Source: Phytobacter ursingii
Lineage (GTDB): Bacteria > Pseudomonadota > Gammaproteobacteria > Enterobacterales > Enterobacteriaceae
Assembly (NCBI GenBank): GCA_901456055.1
Contig: CABDWT010000016.1
Location: 620,001 to 684,000, forward strand
Length of the DNA stretch: 64,000 nucleotides
Direction of reading: 5' to 3'
A program made the translations under genes and the position numbers. Shown in pieces: positions 43,796 to 52,693 of this stretch (within the stretch, counting starts at the first letter, position 1; every line of letters begins with the position of its first letter). The notes beneath the pieces were generated by a model. That model was not told the origin of the DNA and did not search any database. It was given only the letters and a program-made list of their open reading frames with translations.

Positions 43796-44728
43796 ATGGC
43801 TCACCTGGCTATGCATAACACCCTGTATGAAACATTGCTGGAAGCTCCAGGCCCACAAGGCTCTCTCAAAGGCACTTTACTTAGCCCCTGTCCGCAACCA
43901 GAACATGTCATTCTGATTATTCCCGGTTCCGGACCCACTGACCGCGACGGCAATAACCCTCTTGGGGTTAATGCGTCAACTTATCGGCTTATGGCGGAAA
44001 ATCTGGCGCTAAAGGGCATTGCAACGTTGCGAGTGGACAAGCGTGGAATGTTTGCCAGTTCAGCGGCGGTAACGGACGCAAACGCTGTGACCATCAATGA
44101 TTATGTTGATGATGTTTGTTCCTGGATAACGGTATTGAAACAGCAACTGGAAACCCCCTGTATCTGGCTGCTCGGGCACAGTGAAGGGGGAATCGTCGCA
44201 CTGGCCGCGGCGCAGGAACCTGATGTCTGTGGTTTGATGCTGGTTGCAACACCCTCGCGCCCGCTGGGGGAAGTGTTAAGAGAACAGCTTAAAGCCAATC
44301 CGGACAATGCAATTCTGCTGGACGATGCGTTTTTTGTTATTAACGAACTGGAGCAGGGTAGGCGTGTTGATGTTCAGAATATGCATTTCGCTGTGCAAAA
44401 TTTATTTTACCCGGCGGTGCAGGGATTTCTTATAAACATTTTTTCCTTTAATCCAGCACATCTCATCGCGCGAATGCCTAAGCCAGTACTGATATTACAG
44501 GGGCTACGCGATCTCCAGGTTCCGGAAAATGATGCCCGACAGCTTAAGTCAGCCAATCCGAATGCAACCCTTGTTCTCTTGCCGAATGTAAACCATGTCC
44601 TTAAAGCGGTAAATTCGGACGACAGGGGGGAGAATAATGCGGCTTATACAAACGCATCGCTTCCCCTGGCGGCCGGAGTGGTCGACGCCATTGCGCAGTT
44701 TCTGACGCATAACGCAATACACCATTAA
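43796..44728 (+). CDS. Alpha/beta-hydrolase
   Basis: A 310-residue cytoplasmic alpha/beta-hydrolase: the oxyanion region HVILIIPGSGPTDRDGNNP, nucleophile elbow GHSEGG, and the C-terminal acid/His region LILQGLRDLQVPENDARQL and LLPNVNHVLK. The sequence is close to bacterial serine-hydrolase/dienelactone-type esterases of unknown substrate. ATG 43811 is an alternative start. It lies directly upstream of the effector remnants but shows no sign of belonging to that module. Confidence 0.85.
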   Translation: MAHLAMHNTLYETLLEAPGPQGSLKGTLLSPCPQPEHVILIIPGSGPTDRDGNNPLGVNASTYRLMAENLALKGIATLRVDKRGMFASSAAVTDANAVTINDYVDDVCSWITVLKQQLETPCIWLLGHSEGGIVALAAAQEPDVCGLMLVATPSRPLGEVLREQLKANPDNAILLDDAFFVINELEQGRRVDVQNMHFAVQNLFYPAVQGFLINIFSFNPAHLIARMPKPVLILQGLRDLQVPENDARQLKSANPNATLVLLPNVNHVLKAVNSDDRGENNAAYTNASLPLAAGVVDAIAQFLTHNAIHH

Positions 44729-44747
44729 CTCGCCTGGCGGGCATGAG

Positions 44748-44924
44748 ATGCATCAACGGTTGTTTTTCGCGGCATACGGCCAGCAAACTGATGCCACAGG
44801 TAAAATCGTCGGACTTGCTGGCGGTACCGGAAGCATGATGGACAAGAACGGTATGACACAGGTCATTGACTGTATCGAAGCGCAGAAGGATGAGGACATT
44901 GGAATCATTAAAAGCAGGGTGTAA
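44748..44924 (+). pseudogene. Truncated effector C-terminus (remnant of the 46373 lipase gene)
   Basis: A 58-codon frame whose last 41 codons, from GKIVGLAGGTGSMMDKNG through DEDIGIIKSRV-stop, are nearly identical to the end of the intact effector at 46373-47791. The DNA match starts near 44798 and runs through the stop. The preceding 17 codons are unrelated, so the catalytic domain has been deleted or replaced. It feeds into the orphan immunity gene exactly as the intact copy does. Confidence 0.85.
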
Positions 44925-45663
44925 CGCGAAAAAAATCGCCTCCGCGATAGTTTTTTCTTTTCTGTTTGTTCTTTTATCGGCGTGCAATGATATGAAAAAG
45001 ATAGAACCTGAAAAATATTTTACGGGTTCGCAACTGATTTTGGCTAAGGCTATTCAGTCGGCAGATCGTGAGGCCATTCTCCATCTGGCGAAAGAGACTG
45101 ACCTTAATAGACCAGGGGCTGAGGAGCTGACACTTTTATTTTTCGCAATGAATGAGTGTTTTTATAATAATAACCCTCCTGAGCGATTGCAGATCATAAC
45201 GGATTTGGTTCATGCAGGAGCAGATCCCCTACAGCCGCAAATGAATATGCCGGGTAGCCCCGCTGAGGTTGCCGCAAAAGGTGACAAGGACATCTGGTTG
45301 AAGGCGATGCTCGATGGTGGGCTGGATCCTAACGCCAGGGATAAGTTGCATCATGAGGCCCTTATTTTCTCGACGATTAAATCAACAAATAATTCAACGC
45401 TGGCGCTGCTAATCAAGCGAGGAGCCGATATCAACGCTCGGGACTCCTTAGGCCAAACGCCGCTTGTTGACGCTTTTTTTAGATCAGAATTTGAGAAGGT
45501 TTTTTTTCTGCTGGACAACGGTGCTGATCCCAATCCGGTGAATAAGCAAGGTCGTTCCTTCATGCAAATGGTTGATTTTGAACTTCAAAGGATCAAAAAA
45601 GGCAGTGAATATTACGATAATTTGTTGAAATTAAAAGAAAAAATAGACGGCCTGTCTCAGTGA
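44890..45663 (+). CDS. Ankyrin-repeat lipoprotein, orphan immunity protein (copy 1)
   Basis: A 257-residue lipoprotein (signal AIVFSFLFVLLSACND, lipobox LSAC) followed by ankyrin-type repeats, clearest at LLIKRGADINARDSLGQTPL and FFLLDNGADPNPVNKQGRS. Placement behind an effector C-terminus and export to the periplasm mark it as immunity against a periplasm-acting lipase effector. The first 47 and last 30 or so residues almost equal copy 2 (47757), while the middle differs strongly. Its cognate effector is reduced to a remnant, so it is an orphan. The start is uncertain: ATG 44890 has AGAAGG immediately before it; TTG 44899 is possible. Confidence 0.82.
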   Translation: MRTLESLKAGCNAKKIASAIVFSFLFVLLSACNDMKKIEPEKYFTGSQLILAKAIQSADREAILHLAKETDLNRPGAEELTLLFFAMNECFYNNNPPERLQIITDLVHAGADPLQPQMNMPGSPAEVAAKGDKDIWLKAMLDGGLDPNARDKLHHEALIFSTIKSTNNSTLALLIKRGADINARDSLGQTPLVDAFFRSEFEKVFFLLDNGADPNPVNKQGRSFMQMVDFELQRIKKGSEYYDNLLKLKEKIDGLSQ

Positions 45664-45890
45664 TGTGTGGCGCAGGCTCTGTAACCTAAGGGACGGAGCC
45701 TGCGCCACACCCTCCGTGAAATTCCCCCACTCGCCAGTCATAAAATGCGCCTCGGCGTACCAGGGTTATGAATGCGCAACATCCGCGAATTTTCGCCCAT
45801 CACCCATAACCCCCCGCAGTGCGGTTAATTCTTCTTCTGTCTGCGCTGCCAGATAATGCCACCATCATTCAGCGCAGCCAGTGCCAGTTC
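45664..45890. repeat. 3' flank of the duplicated module, copy 1
   Basis: The sequence from the terminator hairpin through CACTCGCCAGTCATAAAA, AATGCGCAACATCCGCGAAT and the IS3-derived CGCTGCCAGATAATGCCACC is nearly identical to 48548-48778, apart from short indels such as the extra TCCCGGCTTGCGAGG in copy 2. This marks the right edge of a tandem duplication. Confidence 0.85.
45665..45710 (+). terminator. Terminator hairpin, copy 1
   Basis: GTGTGGCGCAGGCTC and GAGCCTGCGCCACAC form a perfect 15-bp stem around a 16-base loop, directly after the immunity gene. It is repeated after copy 2 (48549-48594). Confidence 0.8.
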
Positions 45891-46195
45891 GCGTGAGAGA
45901 GGCGGCCTCATCGACCAGCCCACCACGTTACGGGCGAAGCGGTCGATAACGACCGCCAGATACAATCAGCCCTGCCAGAAATGGATATAAATGATGTCGG
46001 CGACTCAGACCTGATTGGCCCGGACAACAGTAAACTGTCGCTGCACGCGATTAGGGACAACCAGTGAAGGTCGGCCAGCGATACGGTGCGGCGCTTTATA
46101 ACCGCGCACCGCTTTGATTTGGTTTAGTGGCATAATACGGCCCACCCGATTTTTGCCTGTGTGCCGATTTCCCTTGGGCATAATCCTGGTCCAGG
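45835..46195 (-). pseudogene. IS3-family transposase (OrfB) remnant
   Basis: The minus strand translates as KNRVGRIMPLNQIKAVRGYK, APHRIAGRPSLVVPNRVQRQ, then NQV-stop-VADIIYIHFWQG-stop-LYLAVVIDRFARNVVGWSM, RPPLSRELALAAL. This is the integrase-core region of an IS3-type OrfB (V-x-D-x-T-Y-I and LAVVID-x-F-S-R-x-V-V-G-W motifs, here degraded), with two in-frame stops. Both ends of the IS are gone. It separates the remnant and intact effector modules. Confidence 0.82.
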
Positions 46196-46372
46196 CAGGC
46201 GACTTTAGGCACCGTTACTTTAAATTACTGCAATAGTTTATATACTTCTGTATCAAACCGGGCAGGATGTTGCGAGCCAGTAGGCTTTCTGCTCACCCAC
46301 AGAATAGCCTTTTTGTTAAGGATAACAAATGCATACCGATAAATGGTATGGTGTGTTTCAGGAGTCGATATC

Positions 46373-47791
46373 GTGACAAATTACATGTCATTGACTTACA
46401 TTTTCGAAGAAAAAGTTGCTCCATGGCGCTTTCCCTTTATTGTCCGTCCTCATCTTGCAGTGCAAAGAATCAGAACGATGCCCCCTTCCTCGCTGAGCTC
46501 GATGTTAAGCCGTCCGAATTCACATCAGCCACAAAGTGGAGCAAATCCCTATCAGGCTGGTCGGGACATTCATACTGTCGCCACTGTGGATATTGAGCGT
46601 GGCACTATGGTGGCTATTGATGATAGCTTTGGTTTGTGGTCGCCCGCCGTCGCTGTGTTCTTCATTGATAATGAGGGATGCCTTCAACTTTATTCGGCGA
46701 CGCTGCCTGATAATTATCCGGTTAGCTCTATCGTCCGTCGATATGAAGAAATGGTCAGCACATTTGGTAATCGCCCCGCGCCAACAGATATTCCTCTAAG
46801 TCAACTTAGTCGTGCTGACTCAGCTATGCGAGGTGAAGAACCCAGTGCGGGCGGTGGCCGTAGTAGTCGAATAAATGAGCCTGTCCGCCCGCTCACAAAA
46901 GCTGAGCGTTGGCAGGAGAGAAAAAATCTCATCAGTAAAGGTCGGCGTAGTGTCTATCCCGATGCGCAGACCGCTGCTAACCGGCTGGCTGAGAATAATA
47001 TCGCTGTCGAAAAGGCAAAGCTCGCTCAGAATGTCTATGGCCGCGCAGGGCAACCGATAAATGCGCTTGAAACCATGCCGGATGTGCCTGAGGGGTGGTT
47101 TGATATCAGTAATGATGAGCAAGCGTTAGCCTCTCTGGGCTTGAGACGCGAGATGTTGTTTGACCAGTCGGTTGACCCCAATTTTTTTAGCCGTGTTTAT
47201 GCCCCTGACAAATATGTCTTCGGGGATGATATGAACCCAACGGTTGTTTTTCGGGGGACGCGGCCAGAGGTGCTGCAAGACTGGGACAACAACTTCAGTC
47301 AGGGCGCAGGATTCGACTCATCCTATTATGAAAAAGCCGTAAAGATTGGTAATAACATCGCTCGAACTGGCAGCAAAATAGACATCGTAGGTCATTCACT
47401 CGGTGGAGGCCTTGCATCGGCGGCTGGAATGGCAAGCGGCGAAGCAACCTGGACATTCAATGCCGCAGGACTGAACAGTGGTACGGTTACAAAATATGGT
47501 GGTCAGCTAATTGGAGATGGCTCTGCTATAACAGCTTACAGAGTCAATGGCGAGGTGCTGACTAAGCTTCAGGAAGTGAGTATTACAGACCTGACGGATG
47601 CGAATTTTGATCTGTCTCTTTTTGCAGCGAAAGTGGGTGTCTCAAATATGCTCCCTAATGCCTTAGGTAAAACCGTCGGACTTGCTGGCGGTACCGGAAG
47701 CATGATGGACAAGCACAGCATGACGCAGGTCATTGACTGTATCGAAGCACAGAAGGATGAGGACATTGGAATCATTAAAAGCAGGGTGTAG
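46373..47791 (+). CDS. Lipase-type (Tle-like) antibacterial effector
   Basis: A 472-residue protein with no signal peptide. The C-terminal half is an alpha/beta-hydrolase of the lipase-3/phospholipase kind: NPTVVFRGTRPEVLQDWDNN (oxyanion/FRGT motif) and nucleophile GHSLGGGLASAAG with Ser342. The N-terminal 150 residues are variable and Pro/Ser-rich and could mediate delivery. Immediately downstream, overlapping by 35 bp, is a lipoprotein immunity candidate, the layout of type VI lipase effectors such as Tle proteins. No vgrG, PAAR or Rhs gene is nearby. GTG 46373 has AGGAG eight bases upstream. Effector identity is inference. Confidence 0.78.
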   Translation: MTNYMSLTYIFEEKVAPWRFPFIVRPHLAVQRIRTMPPSSLSSMLSRPNSHQPQSGANPYQAGRDIHTVATVDIERGTMVAIDDSFGLWSPAVAVFFIDNEGCLQLYSATLPDNYPVSSIVRRYEEMVSTFGNRPAPTDIPLSQLSRADSAMRGEEPSAGGGRSSRINEPVRPLTKAERWQERKNLISKGRRSVYPDAQTAANRLAENNIAVEKAKLAQNVYGRAGQPINALETMPDVPEGWFDISNDEQALASLGLRREMLFDQSVDPNFFSRVYAPDKYVFGDDMNPTVVFRGTRPEVLQDWDNNFSQGAGFDSSYYEKAVKIGNNIARTGSKIDIVGHSLGGGLASAAGMASGEATWTFNAAGLNSGTVTKYGGQLIGDGSAITAYRVNGEVLTKLQEVSITDLTDANFDLSLFAAKVGVSNMLPNALGKTVGLAGGTGSMMDKHSMTQVIDCIEAQKDEDIGIIKSRV

Positions 47792-48530
47792 CGCGAAAAA
47801 AATCGCCTCCGCGATAGTTTTTTCTTTTCTGTTTGTTCTTTTATCGGCGTGCAATGATATGAAAAAGATAGAACCTGAAAAATATTTCACTGGCCCGCAG
47901 CTTGTTCTGGCTAAGGCTATCCAGGCCGGAGATAGTGAATCTGTTATCCGCCTGTCAAAAACAACCGATCTGAACACCCCGGGAAACGAGCATTTTACCC
48001 TGCTGTTTTTTGCGCTGAATGAGGTTATGTATAACGGCAATCCTCAAAAAAGGTTAGATATTGTCACTGAGCTTGTACGCGCAGGCGCGGATCCCCAACA
48101 AGCACAACCGAATGCGCGCGGCACACCGGCCCAAATGATGGCAATGGGGGATAAAGATATATGGCTTAAAGCGCTTCTCGACGGCGGACTTGATCCTAAT
48201 TCTCGGGATAAATTACTCAATGTTCCTCTTATCTTTTCAGCGCTAAGTGCAAAAAATACAGCCACGCTTGCGCTTTTGATTGAACGGGGTGCCGATATTA
48301 ATACCCGGGATATTCTGGGTGACACGCCGCTTGTTCAAGCTTTTTTCAGCAATGATTTGGATAAAGTCTATTTTTTGCTCGAACATGGTGCGAATCCTAA
48401 TCCAGTAAATAAGCAAGGCCGTTCCTTCAGCCAGATGCTGGACAGGAACCTTCACCAGGTTAAGCAAGGTACTGAGTACTACGATCGTGTGGTGAAATTA
48501 AAAGAAAAAATCGACAGCCTGTCTCAATGA
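47757..48530 (+). CDS. Ankyrin-repeat lipoprotein, cognate immunity protein (copy 2)
   Basis: A 257-residue lipoprotein of exactly the same length as copy 1. Lipobox LSAC lies after AIVFSFLFV, with ankyrin-type units at LLDGGLDPNSRDKLLNVPLI, LLIERGADINTRDILGDTPL and FLLEHGANPNPVNKQGRS. It overlaps the 3' end of the intact effector, so toxin and protection are translated together. It presumably sits in the periplasm and neutralises the lipase arriving from sibling cells. It is divergent from copy 1 mainly between residues 50 and 200. Confidence 0.82.
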   Translation: MRTLESLKAGCSAKKIASAIVFSFLFVLLSACNDMKKIEPEKYFTGPQLVLAKAIQAGDSESVIRLSKTTDLNTPGNEHFTLLFFALNEVMYNGNPQKRLDIVTELVRAGADPQQAQPNARGTPAQMMAMGDKDIWLKALLDGGLDPNSRDKLLNVPLIFSALSAKNTATLALLIERGADINTRDILGDTPLVQAFFSNDLDKVYFLLEHGANPNPVNKQGRSFSQMLDRNLHQVKQGTEYYDRVVKLKEKIDSLSQ

Positions 48531-48963
48531 TGTGCTGGAAAGAGTGATGTGTGGCGCAGGCTCTGTAACCTAAGGGACGGAGCCTGCGCCACACCCTCCG
48601 CGAAATTCCCCACTCGCCAGTCATAAAAAGCGCCTCGTCGTACCAGGGTTATGAATGCGCAACATCCGCGAATTTTCGCCCATCCCCCATACCCCCCCGC
48701 AGTGCGGTTAATTCTTCTTCTGTTTCCCGGCTTGCGAGGTGCGCTGCCAGATAATGCCACCCTCATTCAGCGCAGCCATCGACGCCAATTATCCGGTTTC
48801 ACCTCTGTGTTTTTTTGCCGACAGTGGCAGGGGGCTGGCGGTCAAAATAGTGATGAAACGTAACGTTTAGCGTATGTTTTCGTATGAGTAGGTTTCTGCT
48901 CCCATAAATGCTGATGCTAAAAATTTCAGCCGTTCCGGTAACGCGCCAACAGGACGTTTTAAT
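48531..48963. repeat. 3' flank of the duplicated module, copy 2, and DUF1003 promoter region
   Basis: 48548-48778 repeats 45664-45890 (terminator hairpin and a short piece of the IS3 remnant, AGATAATGCCACCCTCATTC). The match ends near 48778, where unrelated sequence (ATCGACGCCAATTATCCGG) begins, giving the duplication boundary. The remaining 185 bp lead into the DUF1003 gene, with AACGTAACGTTTAGCG as the only notable AT-rich element. Confidence 0.75.
48549..48594 (+). terminator. Terminator hairpin, copy 2
   Basis: The same 15-bp perfect stem as at 45665-45710 (GTGTGGCGCAGGCTC / GAGCCTGCGCCACAC), 18 bp after the immunity copy 2 stop. Confidence 0.8.
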
Positions 48964-49467
48964 ATGCTTACAGATAAAAAATTTCGGTTATATCACCCCC
49001 TAAAGGGGATTACGCATACTTTCGGTGACGAGTGGTTTGCGTTGAAAGCAGAAGCCTTCGCACGTTTTTTCGGTACGCCGACGTTTCTGATTGGACAGAC
49101 TCTCGCGGTGATCGTATGGATTGCCCTGAACGTTGCCGGCGTCGTGAAGTTTGACCCCTATCCCTTTATTTTACTGAACCTGGCATTCAGCATTCAGGCG
49201 GCTTATGCCGCTCCGCTGATCTTGTTGGCACAAACCCGCCAGGCGGAGCGCGATCAGGCGCATGCCCTGGCGGATGCACAACACCGGGAAGATCTGGATG
49301 ACGCAATGACGAAGCGCCAGTTGTTAGCCGAGGAGCAGTCGGCACACTTGCTGGAATTGCTGAAACAAAATACGCAACTGACCGAGCTGACACGGCAAAT
49401 GGCCGAGCGTATCGAAACGCTCACCCTGCAGCTTGCGAAGCGTGAGTTTCACGGACCGCAGTCATAA
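48964..49467 (+). CDS. DUF1003 membrane protein
   Basis: A 167-residue protein with two adjacent hydrophobic helices (about residues 40-60 and 66-86: FLIGQTLAVIVWIALNV, YPFILLNLAFSIQAAYAAPL) and a long charged coiled-coil C-terminus (QTRQAERDQAHALADAQHRE and on). The combination is diagnostic for DUF1003 proteins, whose role is unknown. It lies just outside the duplicated toxin module. Confidence 0.88.
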   Translation: MLTDKKFRLYHPLKGITHTFGDEWFALKAEAFARFFGTPTFLIGQTLAVIVWIALNVAGVVKFDPYPFILLNLAFSIQAAYAAPLILLAQTRQAERDQAHALADAQHREDLDDAMTKRQLLAEEQSAHLLELLKQNTQLTELTRQMAERIETLTLQLAKREFHGPQS

Positions 49468-49706
49468 TCTTCTGCTGGCGGTAGATCTTCGCCACCTCAT
49501 TTGCGGGTAGGCAGTGGGTGGTTATCGCAGTTATCCGATGACGACGCTGACTGGAACACGATGCATCTTTGCTGAGGCCATAAAAAGCATGTTGAATGTC
49601 TCACGGAGTGAAGCGGACAGACTCAGTCACCGCATCGACGCGAAAGCAGCAAAACAAAATTGTGCTTAAATCAGAAAGTACCCCTCAATAAGGCAAAGTC
49701 TTCGCA

Positions 49707-50264
49707 ATGATATCTCAGGAGTTCAGTTTGCACGTTGAAACATCCCGAATGCGCCTTCGTCCCGTACGGGCAACAGACGTCGCCGATCTGTACAGAATTT
49801 ACGGCGATCCCGCGACGAACACGTTTAATCCCGCCGGACCCTATCCGGACATTGACTACGCAAAAACGGTTCTCATTCGCTGGCTCGACCACTGGCAAAC
49901 TCATGGGTTCGGAAACTGGGCAATATCGCTGCTCGATCATCCTGAAAAAATCATTGGTTTTGGTGGGCTGAACATTCGTCGCCAGGGCGACATTATGATA
50001 AATAATCTTGGCTATCGATTCTCGACGGATGCCTGGGGAAAAGGCCTGGCTACTGAATTTGCTACGGTTACGCTGAGATATGGATTTGAGACTATCAAAT
50101 TTAGCGAAATTTCCGCTGTTGTAAGAGAAAACCATCTTGCTTCGCGTAAGGTGCTCATGAAAACGGGGCTACGCTATATCAAAGAAATCAATGACGTCAA
50201 AGATGCACCGCCAAGCCTCCTGTATTCTCTGACCGTGGATGAATGGCTGAGCAATTCCAGATAA
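49707..50264 (+). CDS. GNAT-family N-acetyltransferase
   Basis: A 185-residue RimJ/RimL-like acetyltransferase: LHVETSRMRLRPVRATDVAD at the N-terminus, GNWAISLLDHPEKIIGFGGL in the middle, the CoA-binding DAWGKGLATEFATVTLRYGF, and NHLASRKVLMKTGLRYIKE. Two upstream codons could also start it. Convergent with galK. Substrate unknown. Confidence 0.87.
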   Translation: MISQEFSLHVETSRMRLRPVRATDVADLYRIYGDPATNTFNPAGPYPDIDYAKTVLIRWLDHWQTHGFGNWAISLLDHPEKIIGFGGLNIRRQGDIMINNLGYRFSTDAWGKGLATEFATVTLRYGFETIKFSEISAVVRENHLASRKVLMKTGLRYIKEINDVKDAPPSLLYSLTVDEWLSNSR

Positions 50265-50324
50265 TCCCGTCTGTCTTCACTTCTGCTCTGAACGTGACGC
50301 GGGCGTTGATGCCGCCTGATGAAT

Positions 50325-50351
50325 GCCTTTCGGAAAGATATCCCGAAAGGC
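50325..50351. terminator. Hairpin between GNAT gene and galK
   Basis: GCCTTTCGG and CCGAAAGGC form a perfect 9-bp stem between the two convergent genes. There is no T-run on either side, so it is modest evidence of a shared terminator. Confidence 0.5.
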
Positions 50352-50416
50352 AGAGTCAGTAATTGTCGGCATTCGCGGGTATATATAAAGCGCGACGAAT
50401 CCTTTCGCCGCTCTTT

Positions 50417-51565
50417 TTAAGCCAGTCCTGCCCCCGCTAAAGGTTTGCAGACATAGACGGTCTCTTTAATCCCGGTTTTGGCTTCATACTGCGCCGCAAC
50501 GGCCTCTTTCACCGCTGGCACCAGCGCTTCCGGCACCAGCGCGACCACGCAGCCGCCGAAACCGCCGCCGGTCATGCGCACCCCGCCTTTGTCGCCGATG
50601 GTGGTCTTCACAATCTCCACCAGGGTGTCGATTTGCGGCACGGTGATTTCGAAATCGTCACGCATGGAGGCATGCGATTCCGCCATCAGGACGCCCATTC
50701 GCTGCAGGTCGCCTTTTTCCAGTGCGTCGGCGGCCTCCACGGTACGCGCATTTTCAGTCAGCACATGGCGGACGCGCCGGGCAACCACCGGATCCAGTTC
50801 GTGCGCGACGGCATTGAACTGATCGATATTCACGTCACGCAGCGCTTTTTGCTGGAAGAAGCGCGCCCCGGTTTCACACTGCTCGCGACGGGTGTTGTAC
50901 TCGCTGCCCACCAGGGTGCGTTTAAAGTTACTGTTGATAATAACGATGGCGACGCCCTCCGGCATGGAGACCGCTTTGCTGCCCAGCGAGCGGCAGTCGA
51001 TCAGCAGTGCGCTGCCTTTTTTACCCAGCGCGGAAATCAACTGGTCCATGATGCCGCAGTTACAGCCGACAAACTGGTTTTCCGCTTCCTGGCCGTTCAG
51101 GGCGATTTGCGTGCCGTCCAGCGGCAGGTGATAGAGCTGCTGAAACACGGTGCCGACCGCCACTTCCAGCGACGCGGATGAGCTCAGGCCCGCACCCTGC
51201 GGCACGTTGCCGCTGATGACGAGGTCCGCGCCGCCAAACGTGTTGTCACGTTTTTGCAGATGTTTCACCACACCACGCACATAGTTTGACCACTGTTGCG
51301 AAGGGTGGGTCACGATGGGGGCGTCCAGCGTGAATTCATCCTGCTGGCCGTCGTAGTCGGCGGCGATAACGCGCACGGTACGATCTGTCCGCGTGGCGCA
51401 GCTGATGACGGTCTGGTAATCAATGGCGCAGGGCAGCACAAACCCGTCGTTATAATCGGTATGTTCGCCGATCAGGTTTACGCGCCCCGGCGCCTGAAGA
51501 GTATGGGTGGCAGGGTAGCCAAATTTTTCAGCAAACAGGGACTGTGTTTTTTCTTTCAGACTCAT
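50417..51565 (-). CDS. galK: Galactokinase
   Basis: A 382-residue GHMP kinase that phosphorylates galactose at C1. It has the galactokinase signature [15 protein letters not shown], the ATP-binding [14 protein letters not shown] and motif 3 [10 protein letters not shown]. Length matches E. coli GalK (382). It follows galT with a 2-bp gap, so both are in one operon read from the ABC-ATPase gene. No galE or galM is present in the window. Confidence 0.96.
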   Translation of the reverse strand: MSLKEKTQSLFAEKFGYPATHTLQAPGRVNLIGEHTDYNDGFVLPCAIDYQTVISCATRTDRTVRVIAADYDGQQDEFTLDAPIVTHPSQQWSNYVRGVVKHLQKRDNTFGGADLVISGNVPQGAGLSSSASLEVAVGTVFQQLYHLPLDGTQIALNGQEAENQFVGCNCGIMDQLISALGKKGSALLIDCRSLGSKAVSMPEGVAIVIINSNFKRTLVGSEYNTRREQCETGARFFQQKALRDVNIDQFNAVAHELDPVVARRVRHVLTENARTVEAADALEKGDLQRMGVLMAESHASMRDDFEITVPQIDTLVEIVKTTIGDKGGVRMTGGGFGGCVVALVPEALVPAVKEAVAAQYEAKTGIKETVYVCKPLAGAGLA

Positions 51566-51567
51566 GG

Positions 51568-52614
51568 TTAAACTCCGGATTCGCGGAAATGAACAGCGCT
51601 GACCGCGCGCAGACGTTCAGCCGCCTGCTCTGCCGTCAGGTCACGCTGCGTCTCGGCCAGCATTTCATAACCGACCATAAACTTACGTACCGTGGCGGAG
51701 CGTAATAACGGCGGGTAAAAATGCGCATGCAACTGCCAGTGGCTGTGATCCTGTTGCGTGAAGGGCGCCCCGTGCCAGCCCATCGAGTAGGGGAAGGAGC
51801 ACTGAAACAGGTTATCGTAGCGGCTGGTCAGCTGCTTGAGGGCCCGCGCCAGGTCGCCACGCTGCGCGTCGGTTAATTCGGTGATCCGCCGGATATGCGC
51901 TTTGGGTAACAGCAGCGTTTCAAACGGCCAGGCCGCCCAGTAGGGCACCACGGCCAGCCAGTGTTCGGTTTCAACGACGGTACGGCTGCCGTCCCTGCGC
52001 TCACGTTCGGCGTAATCCACCAGCATGGGGGAGCCGTACTGGCGGAAATAGTCACTCTGCAGGCGGTCTTCACGTTCGGCTTCATTGGGCAGGAAACTGT
52101 TGGCCCACACCTGGCCATGCGGGTGCGGGTTCGAACAGCCCATTGCCGCGCCTTTATTCTCAAAGACCTGAACCCACGGGTACGTCCGGCCCAGATCGGC
52201 GGTCTGTTCCTGCCAGGTTTTCACCACCTCTTCCAGCGCGCTCAGGCTCAGTTCCGGCAGGGTTTTGCTGTGATCCGGCGAGAAGCAGATAACGCGGCTG
52301 GTGCCACGCGCGCTCTGGCTGCGCATCAGCGGATCGTTGCTTTCCGGCGCGTCCGGCGTGTCGGTCATCAGTGCCGCAAAGTCATTGGTGAAGACATACG
52401 TACCGGGGTAATCGGGGTTTTTATCGCCGGTGACACGGGTGTTGCCCGGACATAAAAAACAGTCGGGATCGTGGGACGGCAGGGTCTGTTTCGCCGGGGT
52501 TTCCTGGGCGCCCTGCCAGGGGCGTTTGGCCCGGTGCGGCGATACCAGAATCCATTGCCCTGTCAGCGGGTTATAACGGCGATGCGGATGATCGACCGGG
52601 TTAAATTGCGTCAT
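51568..52614 (-). CDS. galT: Galactose-1-phosphate uridylyltransferase
   Basis: A 348-residue HIT-superfamily enzyme exchanging UMP between UDP-glucose and galactose-1-phosphate. Zn-ligand motif CFLCPGN, the active-site triad motif [11 protein letters not shown], and the second HIT-like half ([11 protein letters not shown]) are present. Length equals E. coli GalT. Middle gene of the ATPase-galT-galK unit. Confidence 0.96.
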   Translation of the reverse strand: MTQFNPVDHPHRRYNPLTGQWILVSPHRAKRPWQGAQETPAKQTLPSHDPDCFLCPGNTRVTGDKNPDYPGTYVFTNDFAALMTDTPDAPESNDPLMRSQSARGTSRVICFSPDHSKTLPELSLSALEEVVKTWQEQTADLGRTYPWVQVFENKGAAMGCSNPHPHGQVWANSFLPNEAEREDRLQSDYFRQYGSPMLVDYAERERRDGSRTVVETEHWLAVVPYWAAWPFETLLLPKAHIRRITELTDAQRGDLARALKQLTSRYDNLFQCSFPYSMGWHGAPFTQQDHSHWQLHAHFYPPLLRSATVRKFMVGYEMLAETQRDLTAEQAAERLRAVSAVHFRESGV

Positions 52615-52693
52615 GATTCACCTTGTTTACATCACCCTCCGAAGAGGGTAAACCGATTCTACGGAGAGAGGAGTTTTGCGGGGGGCGCCGTGT

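Noticed and set aside
43674-43916. 80-codon frame crossing into the hydrolase gene
   Set aside because: Out of phase with the hydrolase and without any recognisable motif.
45835-46195. Intact insertion sequence
   Set aside because: Two in-frame stops, no OrfA and no terminal inverted repeats; it is a remnant.
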